64,000 nt of DNA from Flavobacterium enshiense. GTDB taxonomy: Bacteria; Bacteroidota; Bacteroidia; Flavobacteriales; Flavobacteriaceae. A model generated the notes under the pieces. It ran no database searches. It was not told the origin of the DNA and saw only the letters and a program-made list of their open reading frames with translations. The stretch is from contig NZ_CP090376.1 of assembly GCF_022836875.1 (NCBI RefSeq), forward strand, positions 1,550,001-1,614,000, written 5' to 3'. Positions within the stretch are counted from its first letter, which is position 1; each line of letters begins with the position of its first letter. This document shows, piece by piece, positions 36,018 through 43,068 of the stretch. Made by a program: the position numbers and the translations under genes.

Positions 36018-36054
36018 CAAAAAATCCCTTCAGCAAAGCTGAAGGGATTTGTTT
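36018..36054 (-). terminator. Terminator after the tRNA-like fragment
   Basis: A 13-bp perfect stem (AAATCCCTTCAGC with GCTGAAGGGATTT, loop of three bases) followed on the minus strand by TTTTTTGTTTTT. It directly follows the tRNA-like 3' fragment. Confidence 0.88.
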
Positions 36055-36085
36055 GTCGGGGTGGCAGGATTCGAACCTGCGACCT
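36052..36085. repeat. Direct repeat copy A (tRNA 3' end plus flank)
   Basis: 34 bases identical to 36394-36427. It covers the last bases downstream of the tRNA, the discriminator, the 3' acceptor strand, the whole T-arm and part of the variable loop. The copies are offset by 342 bases and bracket the GIY-YIG gene. Confidence 0.95.
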
Positions 36086-36110
36086 TCACGCCAAAGCGTG
36101 ACGCGATTAT
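36056..36110 (-). pseudogene. tRNA-like 3' fragment downstream of the GIY-YIG gene
   Basis: On the minus strand the sequence after the GIY-YIG stop codon reads like the 3' two-thirds of a tRNA: ATCGCG, an arm TCACGC-TTTG-GCGTGA, AGGTC, a perfect T-arm and the acceptor 3' strand with discriminator A. The acceptor and T-arm are identical to tRNA-Pro. The anticodon-arm position is 16 instead of 17 bases, so the loop is not a normal seven-base anticodon loop. The 5' acceptor strand and D-arm are missing, so it cannot be a working tRNA by itself. It could be an attachment remnant, a processing signal for RNase Z, or a tRNA mimic. Confidence 0.8.
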
Positions 36111-36352
36111 CGTTCGTTTTTTAAATCTTCAAGAAAACGTTTGGCTCCTCTTTTTTTAATTCTTTTTTCCAGTAACATTGCTTCGGAGCGTGTTTGGACT
36201 TCAAAATGATAAATTAATTCCCAGGGAGTTCCTGATTTTGTTGAAATTTCGTGTCCTGAGTTATGTCTGTGGAGTCGATCTTCAATATTATTGGATTGGC
36301 CAACATAATGTTTGTTCTTGGAGTCGCTAAAAAGTATGTAAACAAAAAACAT
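36107..36352 (-). CDS. Small GIY-YIG nuclease (URI type)
   Basis: An 81-residue single-domain GIY-YIG protein. The first motif is FVYIL (residues 3-7) and the second YVG (16-18, in HYVGQSNN). The catalytic Arg lies in EDRLHRHNSG near 26-30, and the metal-binding Glu near 62 in EAMLLEKRIKKRG. There is no DNA-binding or zinc-finger extension. It lies directly downstream of tRNA-Pro on the same strand, behind a terminator, and its stop codon runs into a second, partial tRNA 3' end. Such stand-alone GIY-YIG proteins are numerous in Bacteroidota, and their function is largely unknown. The repeat-bounded position suggests a mobile or domesticated homing-type element. Confidence 0.88.
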   Translation of the reverse strand: MFFVYILFSDSKNKHYVGQSNNIEDRLHRHNSGHEISTKSGTPWELIYHFEVQTRSEAMLLEKRIKKRGAKRFLEDLKNER

Positions 36353-36364
36353 ATGAGTAAATAA

Positions 36365-36396
36365 AAAAAAGGCTATCTAATTAAAGATAACCTTTT
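36365..36396 (-). terminator. Terminator directly after tRNA-Pro
   Basis: Minus strand AAAGGTTATCT pairs with AGATAGCCTTT (one G-T mismatch), followed by a run of T. It lies immediately 3' of the tRNA and 12 bases upstream of the GIY-YIG start, so the tRNA transcript can end before the nuclease gene. Confidence 0.82.
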
Positions 36397-36427
36397 GTCG
36401 GGGTGGCAGGATTCGAACCTGCGACCT
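36394..36427. repeat. Direct repeat copy B (inside tRNA-Pro)
   Basis: 34-base partner of 36052-36085, made of the tRNA-Pro 3' half from the variable loop to four bases beyond the discriminator. Confidence 0.95.
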
Positions 36428-36472
36428 CCTGGTCCCAAACCAGGCGCGATGACCGGGCTACGCTACACCCCG
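36398..36472 (-). tRNA. tRNA-Pro (anticodon TGG)
   Basis: Complete cloverleaf of 75 bases: acceptor CGGGGTG paired with CACCCCG and discriminator A; D-arm region GTAGCGTAGCCCGGTCATCG; anticodon arm CCTGG-TTTGGGA-CCAGG with anticodon TGG; T-arm GCAGG-TTCGAAT-CCTGC. CCA is not encoded, as usual in this phylum. It is preceded by a good promoter and followed by a terminator. Confidence 0.97.
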
Positions 36473-36485
36473 TGTAATTGTGGTG

Positions 36486-36514
36486 CAAATATAGAGCTAA
36501 AATTTTATTCCCAA
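36486..36514 (-). promoter_or_regulatory. Promoter of tRNA-Pro
   Basis: On the minus strand TTG (36514-36512), an 18-base spacer and TATATTTG (36493-36486) match the Bacteroidota -33/-7 pattern. The -7 element ends 14 bases before the tRNA 5' end. Confidence 0.7.
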
Positions 36515-36570
36515 AATATTTTTACAAATAAATTGAAATTATTTTTGAATAGTTAAAACTGATATATTTT

Positions 36571-36603
36571 TTGAAAATCTTTTTTAATTAAAACTTACAT
36601 TTG
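36571..36603 (+). promoter_or_regulatory. Promoter of trxB
   Basis: TTG at 36571-36573 (within a T-run), a 22-base spacer and TACATTTG at 36596-36603 fit the TTG-N17-23-TAnnTTTG pattern. The start codon is 33 bases downstream of the -7 element. Confidence 0.65.
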
Positions 36604-36636
36604 TGGCCTACTAAAGAATAAAAACACAATACAATT

Positions 36637-37611
36637 ATGTCTGATACTATAGAAAAAGTAAAATGTCTTATTATAGGTTCTGGTCCAGCAGGTTATACTG
36701 CTGCAATTTATGCGGCCAGAGCAAACATGCATCCGGTTTTGTACCAAGGAACGCAACCGGGTGGTCAATTAACAACAACGAATGAAGTGGAAAACTTTCC
36801 GGGTTATCAGGACGGGATTTCAGGTCCGGAAATGATGATCGAGTTGCAAAAACAGGCAGAACGCTTCGGAACAGACGTTCGTGACGGTTGGGCAACCAAA
36901 GTTGATTTTTCAGGAGATATCCATAAAGTATGGATCAACGATACTAAAGAAATTCACTGCGATACGGTTATTATTTCAACAGGAGCTTCTGCAAAATATT
37001 TAGGATTGCCTTCGGAGCAGCATTATCTTCAATTGGGTGGAGGTGTTTCTGCTTGTGCAGTTTGCGATGGTTTCTTTTACAGAAATCAGGAAGTAGTGAT
37101 TGTTGGAGCAGGGGACAGTGCTTGTGAAGAGGCGCATTATTTATCCAAATTGTGTAAAAAAGTAACGATGTTGGTGCGTAGCGAAAATTTCCGTGCTTCT
37201 AAAATCATGGAAGAGCGTGTGAAAAAAACAGAAAACATCGAAATCTTACTTCACACCGAAACCGAAGAAGTATTGGGCGACGGAAACGTGGTAACAGGTA
37301 TTCTTGCGAAAAACAAAACGACCGGAGAGATTTTTGAAATACCGGCGACCGGATTTTTCGTGGCAATCGGACACAAACCAAACACGGATATCTTTAAGGA
37401 TTATCTGAATTTGGATGAAACAGGTTACATCATTAATGAGCCAGGTACTGCCAAAACAAATGTTCCGGGAGTATTCGTAGGAGGAGACGCTGCTGATCAT
37501 GTTTACCGTCAGGCAGTAACGGCTGCTGGTACAGGATGTATGGCTGCTTTGGATGCCGAGCGTTATTTAGCTGCTAAAGAACATTCTAATTTAAACGTGG
37601 CAACTGCCTAA
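36637..37611 (+). CDS. trxB: Thioredoxin-disulfide reductase
   Basis: NADPH-dependent flavoenzyme that keeps thioredoxin reduced. The FAD motif is IIGSGPAGYTAAIYAARA at 12-29, the redox-active pair C140-A-V-C143, the NADPH motif IVGAGDSACEEA near 155 and the C-terminal FAD block GVFVGGDAAD. The 324 residues are typical of the low-molecular-weight bacterial enzyme. It has its own promoter and a terminator, and is divergent from tRNA-Pro. Confidence 0.96.
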   Translation: MSDTIEKVKCLIIGSGPAGYTAAIYAARANMHPVLYQGTQPGGQLTTTNEVENFPGYQDGISGPEMMIELQKQAERFGTDVRDGWATKVDFSGDIHKVWINDTKEIHCDTVIISTGASAKYLGLPSEQHYLQLGGGVSACAVCDGFFYRNQEVVIVGAGDSACEEAHYLSKLCKKVTMLVRSENFRASKIMEERVKKTENIEILLHTETEEVLGDGNVVTGILAKNKTTGEIFEIPATGFFVAIGHKPNTDIFKDYLNLDETGYIINEPGTAKTNVPGVFVGGDAADHVYRQAVTAAGTGCMAALDAERYLAAKEHSNLNVATA

Positions 37612-37640
37612 GTGAAAGGAAAATTTTAAAAAAATGCATA

Positions 37641-37673
37641 AAAAAAGCTTCAACATTGTTGAAGCTTTTTTTA
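37641..37673. terminator. Bidirectional terminator between trxB and a T9SS protein
   Basis: AAAAAAGCTTCAAC and GTTGAAGCTTTTTT pair around a three-base loop, with A and T flanks. A nearly identical hairpin occurs at 39671, on the other side of the next gene. Confidence 0.88.
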
Positions 37674-37691
37674 TTTGTATCAATCCGGTAG

Positions 37692-39584
37692 TTAGTTTTT
37701 TATGATTTTAACGGTTTCGGTTTTGTCAGACTCTATCTTAATAAAATAGATTCCGGTATTCAAATCGCTTAAATTTAATTCAACGCTTTTTGAGTGCGAG
37801 TTATTTTCCATAATGGTTTGCCCTAGATGATTCAAGACGTTTACTTTGGTGATGATTTGATCGTTCTGTACGGTTAATACGTCGGTAACAGGATTCGGAC
37901 TGATTGCTACATGCCTTGAGATAACTTCAGGTAAATCAATATTTACGGTTTTATCGGAGCAGCCGTTTGCATCTGTTACATGAATTACATGTTGTCCGAA
38001 AGTAATATCGCTGAACGTATTTGAAGTCTGTAATTCTCCACCATCAATCTGATATAAATAACTTCCGGTTCCATCTGTAGTTACGACTACGGTATAATTT
38101 CCATCGAATTGTTCATGGTAAACTGCACTTGCAGATTGTATGGGAGAAGATTCAGAGACGTAAATTGTTTGTGTTTCGGTGCATCCTGATGTCCAATTCA
38201 TAGCGGTTACAGTATACTGACCGGCTTCAGTTGCCGAATAAGAACTGCTTTCCCCAATCACGGTATTCATATCGTTGTTAAGATGCCATTTGAAAAGATA
38301 ATCATTAGGGGATAACCCGGTTTCTAACACATATGGTGTAAGGACTTCGTTTGTGTTCTCATCCACGCAAATAAGTCCGTCCGGAATATTTAATTCAGGT
38401 AAAGGGTTGACTGTTAATGTTACGACAGTTGGGCTTCCTGTACAACCATTAGTGTCTGGAGTAATGGTATAAGTTACTGTCCCGGGGGTATTACCTGTAG
38501 TAGTTAAAACCTGATTGATTGGCATTCCGGCTCCGGGAGTTGTTTCAGTTCCGTTGCCGCCAAAAGCACCGTCAACTCCGTTTTGGACTGCTGTCCATGT
38601 AAAGGTAGTTCCTGGTATATTTGAGTTAATAAGAATTCCTACAGATTCACCGCTACACAAAATCTGTGACGTGCCAGTTAAAGAAAACGCTTCTGGAGTG
38701 GGGTTAACCGTTACAGTAACACTGATTGGTGTACCTGTACATCCGTTAATAGTTGGAGTTACGGTATAGGTAACTTGACCTTGATAAATGCCGATTGTGG
38801 TTAAGGTTTGATAGATTGAGTATCCGGATCCGGACGTTGCTCCCAGCACACCTGTTGGCATTGCAGTCCAATTGAAAACAGTTCCGGGGACATTACTGGT
38901 CAAATGTATAGAGGTTGTTTCTCCTGAACAGAGGGTTGATGACCAAGGGCTTGCTGTAATATTTGGAATCGGATAAACAGTAACCGTAACTGTTTTTGGG
39001 GTACCGGGACAACCATTGACAACCGGTGTAATTGTATAAACAACTTGACCTACAGTCGTGCCTGTTGTTGTAAGAACCTGATTAATAGATGTTCCGGTTC
39101 CGCTTGTTGCACCGGTTACTCCTCCTGAGGAAACAACATTCCAGTAAAAAGTAGTGTTATTTACATTGCTGCTCATGGTAATATTCGTAGAGCTTCCATT
39201 GCAAATAGAGTATTGAGTTGAATTAACATTTACTACCGGAACAGGGTTTACAAATATTGTCACAGTAATAGGATTGCCGGAGCAACTATCACCAAATGGA
39301 GTAATGGTGTAAACAACCTGACCTGCATTAACCGAAGTTGTACTAAGTACCTGGGAGATTACGTTTCCGGAACCATTACTGGCACCGGTTACTCCGGTTT
39401 GAACAGCAGTCCAGGTAAATGTTGTGTTGGCTACATTACTGCTAAGTTGGATATTGGTTGTTTGTCCGCTGCATAGAGTTTCAGATGTAGGCGACGCTAT
39501 AGCGGTTGGGCAGGTTAGTTTACTTCCGGAAGCCCATAAAGAGCATCCCAAGAATACCAATAATAAAGAGTAGATTTTTCTCAT
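37692..39584 (-). CDS. Large secreted T9SS protein with PKD-like repeats
   Basis: A 630-residue exported protein. After the signal peptide (residues 1-18) come at least five repeats of 80-95 residues. Each starts near a CSG or CNG with nearby S-x-N, has F-x-W near the middle, a GT-x-I-NQ-L motif, and ends V-x-YTITP-x-x-x-x-C-x-G-P/T-VTV-x-VNP-P. Such PKD-like/Ig-like repeats are common in Flavobacterium adhesins. The C-terminus (ISPNPVTDVLTVQN to TVKIIKN) is the type A T9SS sorting signal, so the protein should be exported and anchored or released at the cell surface. A ligand or substrate cannot be read. Two related genes lie at 41025 and 43069. Confidence 0.88.
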   Translation of the reverse strand: MRKIYSLLLVFLGCSLWASGSKLTCPTAIASPTSETLCSGQTTNIQLSSNVANTTFTWTAVQTGVTGASNGSGNVISQVLSTTSVNAGQVVYTITPFGDSCSGNPITVTIFVNPVPVVNVNSTQYSICNGSSTNITMSSNVNNTTFYWNVVSSGGVTGATSGTGTSINQVLTTTGTTVGQVVYTITPVVNGCPGTPKTVTVTVYPIPNITASPWSSTLCSGETTSIHLTSNVPGTVFNWTAMPTGVLGATSGSGYSIYQTLTTIGIYQGQVTYTVTPTINGCTGTPISVTVTVNPTPEAFSLTGTSQILCSGESVGILINSNIPGTTFTWTAVQNGVDGAFGGNGTETTPGAGMPINQVLTTTGNTPGTVTYTITPDTNGCTGSPTVVTLTVNPLPELNIPDGLICVDENTNEVLTPYVLETGLSPNDYLFKWHLNNDMNTVIGESSSYSATEAGQYTVTAMNWTSGCTETQTIYVSESSPIQSASAVYHEQFDGNYTVVVTTDGTGSYLYQIDGGELQTSNTFSDITFGQHVIHVTDANGCSDKTVNIDLPEVISRHVAISPNPVTDVLTVQNDQIITKVNVLNHLGQTIMENNSHSKSVELNLSDLNTGIYFIKIESDKTETVKIIKN

Positions 39585-39670
39585 AAGCGGTATTAGTTTT
39601 TATAAGGTAAATGTAGTCTATTTTTTATATCGAACAGTTTAATTGAAAGTAGAATTTCAAAAGATTGGAT

Positions 39671-39703
39671 AAAAAAAGCTTCAACAATGTTGAAGCTTTT
39701 TTG
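39671..39703. terminator. Terminator after the P1 peptidase gene
   Basis: AGCTTCAACA and TGTTGAAGCT arms with A and T flanks, one base different from the hairpin at 37641. It sits directly after the P1 peptidase stop. Confidence 0.85.
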
Positions 39704-39704
39704 T

Positions 39705-40862
39705 TTACTTTTTGTAGCGATTGTATTTTTTCAGGATGGTTTGCAGGACATCATGCGGAAGGGCAAAAAATTTATTGTTGTTGATGCCTTCCATGTCTTC
39801 GGCGGCTACCAGAGTGTTAATGATGGCTTCTTCAGTGGCTTCTACTGTAGCCCTGAAAATCGGGTTTAATTTTTCTTTCGGCAGTGCATTCCAGGTTTGC
39901 ATGGTTTCGTTCTCATTTGTTTTCGGTTCGGCTGTGGAAAGCGCTAAGAATATTTCACCGGAACTGTCATTGGAAAATGTACCTGTCCGTGCAATTCCGT
40001 GGGTGACGCGTTTGGCTACCAGTTTTAGCTGACTGGGTAAGAGAGGCGCATCGGTGGCTACAATTACAATGGCTGAACCGTCTTTTCGCTTCGGATTGTG
40101 TAAAACGGGTTTGTAATCTTTGATTTCTTTTCCGACAGGTACTCCCGAAATCATTAAATCCGATCTTCCTCCAAAATTAGCCTGAATGAAAACGCCTAAT
40201 GTATATTGCTTTCCATCTATTGTGAAGGTTCTGGAAGCTGTTCCGCTGCCGCCTTTAAAATGATATAGTGCCATTCCGGTTCCGCCGCCTATGTTACCTT
40301 CCTGTACCGGACCTGCTTTTGCATTGTCCAGAGCTTCCCAAACGTGTTCTTTTTTTACGTGGAATCCGTTGATGTCATTCAGCATACCATCCCAGGTTTC
40401 TGCTACTATAGGTAAGCCAAAAGAAAAATCTATAAAATCACCTTCTGAAAATTTCTTGTAATTCCATTCACCAATTGCATCTCTAACCGTTCCCACGCTG
40501 TTGGTATTAGTGATTCCGATAGGGCCGTAGCCTAAACCGTAATCTTCAATATTCGGGATTCCGGTCATTTCGCCGTCACCATTTAAACTAAACCAGGCTG
40601 CTGCGTAACTTTTAGGTGTTTTTCCTTTGGGAAGGATTACGGTAACTCCGGTGCGGACAGGACCTTTGCCTGTTTCTAATTTTCCGGTACCCTCAATTAT
40701 TGTTTTGTAGCCGACTTCAATCCCCGGAACGTCGGTAATCGCATTGTTTTTGCCGGGTGTTCCTTCGAGTGGAAGTCCTAAATCACGAGCCCTTGGCTTT
40801 GTCTGTGCCATTCCGATAAGTGTTGTAAATAGAAGGGCTATTGGTAGTATAATCCTGTTCAT
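39705..40862 (-). CDS. Exported P1 family peptidase (DmpA-type aminopeptidase)
   Basis: The 385 residues match the DmpA / L-aminopeptidase-D-esterase family, an N-terminal-nucleophile hydrolase that cuts itself into two chains. Visible are the N-terminal block RARDLGLPLEGTPG followed by NAITDVPGIEVGYKT, then GIGITNTNSVGTVRDAI-like sequence and FIQANFGGRSDLMISGVPVG. The likely self-cleavage Gly-Ser lies in KDGSAIVIVATDAPLLPSQLK. A signal peptide (residues 1-19) indicates export. It lies between two T9SS genes, but has no T9SS tail itself. Confidence 0.92.
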   Translation of the reverse strand: MNRIILPIALLFTTLIGMAQTKPRARDLGLPLEGTPGKNNAITDVPGIEVGYKTIIEGTGKLETGKGPVRTGVTVILPKGKTPKSYAAAWFSLNGDGEMTGIPNIEDYGLGYGPIGITNTNSVGTVRDAIGEWNYKKFSEGDFIDFSFGLPIVAETWDGMLNDINGFHVKKEHVWEALDNAKAGPVQEGNIGGGTGMALYHFKGGSGTASRTFTIDGKQYTLGVFIQANFGGRSDLMISGVPVGKEIKDYKPVLHNPKRKDGSAIVIVATDAPLLPSQLKLVAKRVTHGIARTGTFSNDSSGEIFLALSTAEPKTNENETMQTWNALPKEKLNPIFRATVEATEEAIINTLVAAEDMEGINNNKFFALPHDVLQTILKKYNRYKK

Positions 40863-40972
40863 TGCTAGTTGTTTGATATATCAAGCAATTTTACTAAAAA
40901 TTTCAAAATAGTACAACTAAAAATTTGTTAATCTTAAAATCAGGAATGCTGTTTGAAAAAGTGATGGGAATA

Positions 40973-41003
40973 AAAAAGCCCCGATAGTATCGAGGCTTTT
41001 GTT
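40973..41003 (-). terminator. Terminator after the second PKD-like T9SS gene
   Basis: Minus strand AAAAGCCTCGATA and TATCGGGGCTTTT pair with one mismatch, followed by a T-run. It is nearly identical to 43014-43044. Confidence 0.85.
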
Positions 41004-41024
41004 TATGTGTAAAAAAGACAGTTA

Positions 41025-42911
41025 TTAATTCTTTACAATTTTAAAAGTGCTTTGTTTTTTACCGGAATCCACCGAAATAAAATAAATGCCTGTTTTTAAT
41101 GCTGAAAAATCAAGCTGCACTTCATTGTTGTTGTATTCTTTCTGAAGTACCATTTGTCCCAACTGATTAAAAGCAGTAACCTTGTTAATGGTCAGGTTGT
41201 TTTTGATGTTCAAAATATCGGTAACCGGATTTGGGCTTACTATGAAATTTTGAGAATTGAAATCATCTGTTCCTAAATTTGGATTTACCATTATTGTAAT
41301 ATCAGTTACGTTTCTTGAGCATGCGCCGCCAGACATAGAGGAGGTAATTGTATAAGTAACACTTCCTTGCATTGCAGTGTTTATCAGTGAAAGTTGCTGA
41401 TTAATTATGCTTCCGTTTCCGGAAGTTGCTCCTGTTACGTTATTTTGGGTAACTGTCCATTGATAGGTAGCTCCGGCGGAATTACTTGAAAGTGAAATGT
41501 TAGTCGAATCTCCCGAACTTATTGATTGATTTGTTGCTGTAGCCGTAATATCTGGAGACGGTAAAATTGTTACTGTTCCCGAAGCACTCATACTTGCACA
41601 AACCGTTACAGCATTTGAAATAATCACACTATAAGTGCCAGCGACTGAAGTTGTAAAACTGGCTACATTTCCGGGATTTGGTGCTCCTGCAGGAACTGTC
41701 CAAGCATAATCATATATTCCGCTGGTGCCTGGTGTGGCTGTAACCGTGGCGCTTGAACCACTGCAAATGGTTGAGCTGTTAACTGTTACTGTTGGTATTG
41801 GATTAACCGTAAATGATTGTGTGACAGCACACCCGTTATTATTTGTAAGCGTAATGGTTGTAAATCCTGCAGACATTGCAGAAACCAATCCTGTTGGATT
41901 TACTGTGGCTACCGAGGTGTTTGAAGATATCCACGGATTGCTTGCTGCGGGAATTCCTGTACCTAAGAGTTGAATTAAAGTACCCTCGCAAACCACCGAA
42001 GCGCCGTAAATTGTTGGTCTCGGATTGACTGTTACGGTTGCTGATCCCGAAGTTGGGCTTGAGCACCCTGTCGACGATGAAACACTTACCAGGTTATAAA
42101 CAGTAGTAGATGTTAAGGAACCTGTAAATAACGTTGCTGTCCCTGAAGAATTTAATATGATATTCTGGTTTGCGCCCCCGTTTATAGTATAGGTGATGGT
42201 AGCATTTGGCGTTCCAGTGAAAGTTATCGTAGTGCCATCTCCGGCACAAATGGTTTGATTGGAAGCTATAGTGGCTGTTGGTAATGGATTAACAGTTACG
42301 ATAACTGATGCCGAAAGCGGAATATAGCACCATGCGGAGGATGTGACATGTGTCAGCTGGTAAGTAGTGTTAGATGTGAGAGGTGATGTGGGTAGTGTGG
42401 CAGTCCCTGAAGCAGGTAAAGTGATATTTTGTGGCGCCCCGTTTTCGGTAAAATAGATGGTTGCATTTGGTGTTCCGGTGAAACTAAGCGTGGCAGTATT
42501 TCCGGGACAAATGGTTGGTGTAGCCACTGCTACAGTAGCTACCGGTACTGGGGACACAGTTATTGTTACAGTAACAGGATTGCCGGCGCAATTGTCTGCA
42601 AACGGAGTAATGGTATAAACAACTTGGCCTGTATTAGCTGTAGTTGCGTGTAGTGTTAGGGTTATTATTGTGTCTAATCCGCTGTTTCCGGGAAATGAAC
42701 CACTGTCTGTTCCTGTTACTCCGTTTCGTACAGCCGTCCAGGTATAAGTTGTGTTGGCTACATCACTATGAAGCATTATGCCTGTGGAATCTCCACTACA
42801 TATGTATGGAACCATAGCACTTGCAGTAATGGTAGGGCAGGTTGTTGTAGTTTTGGCAGCCATCATAGATCCAAAACTTACAAGTAACAAAAAGGTAAAG
42901 ATTTTTTTCAT
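41025..42911 (-). CDS. Large secreted T9SS protein with PKD-like and Ig-like repeats (paralog A)
   Basis: The start at 42911 (MKKIFTFLLLVSFGSMMAA) was chosen because the neighbouring paralog starts the same way; the frame extends nine codons upstream. The 628-residue product has a signal peptide and first a PKD-like repeat ending VYTITPFADNCAGNP. Several shorter repeats follow with the pattern VTVNPxPTxT-x-x-S/N-x-T-I-CxG-x-x-x-T-V/I, then a bacterial Ig-like segment (SSNTSVATVNPTGLVSA). The T9SS sorting tail is IVSPNPVTDILNIKN to STFKIVKN. The tail is almost identical to the gene at 43069. Surface adhesion or matrix function is likely but unproven. Confidence 0.87.
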   Translation of the reverse strand: MKKIFTFLLLVSFGSMMAAKTTTTCPTITASAMVPYICSGDSTGIMLHSDVANTTYTWTAVRNGVTGTDSGSFPGNSGLDTIITLTLHATTANTGQVVYTITPFADNCAGNPVTVTITVSPVPVATVAVATPTICPGNTATLSFTGTPNATIYFTENGAPQNITLPASGTATLPTSPLTSNTTYQLTHVTSSAWCYIPLSASVIVTVNPLPTATIASNQTICAGDGTTITFTGTPNATITYTINGGANQNIILNSSGTATLFTGSLTSTTVYNLVSVSSSTGCSSPTSGSATVTVNPRPTIYGASVVCEGTLIQLLGTGIPAASNPWISSNTSVATVNPTGLVSAMSAGFTTITLTNNNGCAVTQSFTVNPIPTVTVNSSTICSGSSATVTATPGTSGIYDYAWTVPAGAPNPGNVASFTTSVAGTYSVIISNAVTVCASMSASGTVTILPSPDITATATNQSISSGDSTNISLSSNSAGATYQWTVTQNNVTGATSGNGSIINQQLSLINTAMQGSVTYTITSSMSGGACSRNVTDITIMVNPNLGTDDFNSQNFIVSPNPVTDILNIKNNLTINKVTAFNQLGQMVLQKEYNNNEVQLDFSALKTGIYFISVDSGKKQSTFKIVKN

Positions 42912-42935
42912 GCAAAGAATTTTTTTAATTCGCCG

Positions 42936-42943
42936 CAAATATA
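42936..42943 (-). promoter_or_regulatory. Candidate -7 element of paralog A
   Basis: TATATTTG on the minus strand matches TAnnTTTG, 25 bases before the chosen start codon. The next TTG is only 12 bases upstream, shorter than usual. Confidence 0.4.
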
Positions 42944-43013
42944 ATCTTTTTATTACAAAGTAATGTTTTTTTGTTGTTCTTCTGTCAGTTTTTTTACCGG
43001 AAAAGTAACTGGA

Positions 43014-43044
43014 ACAAAAAAGCCCCGACAGTATCGAGGCTTTT
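43014..43044 (-). terminator. Terminator after the third PKD-like T9SS gene
   Basis: AAAAGCC/GGCTTTT outer stem with an inner CGA-CAG/TATCG pairing and T-run on the minus strand. One or two bases differ from the terminator at 40973, part of a duplicated 3' flank. Confidence 0.82.
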
Positions 43045-43068
43045 GTTTATGTGTAAAAAAGACGGTTA

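Noticed and set aside
36056..36110. Second tRNA gene
   Set aside because: The 5' acceptor strand and D-arm are missing and the arm at the anticodon position has no seven-base loop, so it cannot be a functional tRNA.
35550..36476. Prophage or integrative element at the tRNA
   Set aside because: No integrase, transposase or phage gene is present; the unit between the repeats is only 342 bases.
40973..43044. AGCCCCGA-containing hairpins considered as Flavo-1 RNA copies
   Set aside because: They lack the other conserved blocks and sit directly after stop codons with T-runs, so they are ordinary terminators in duplicated flanks.
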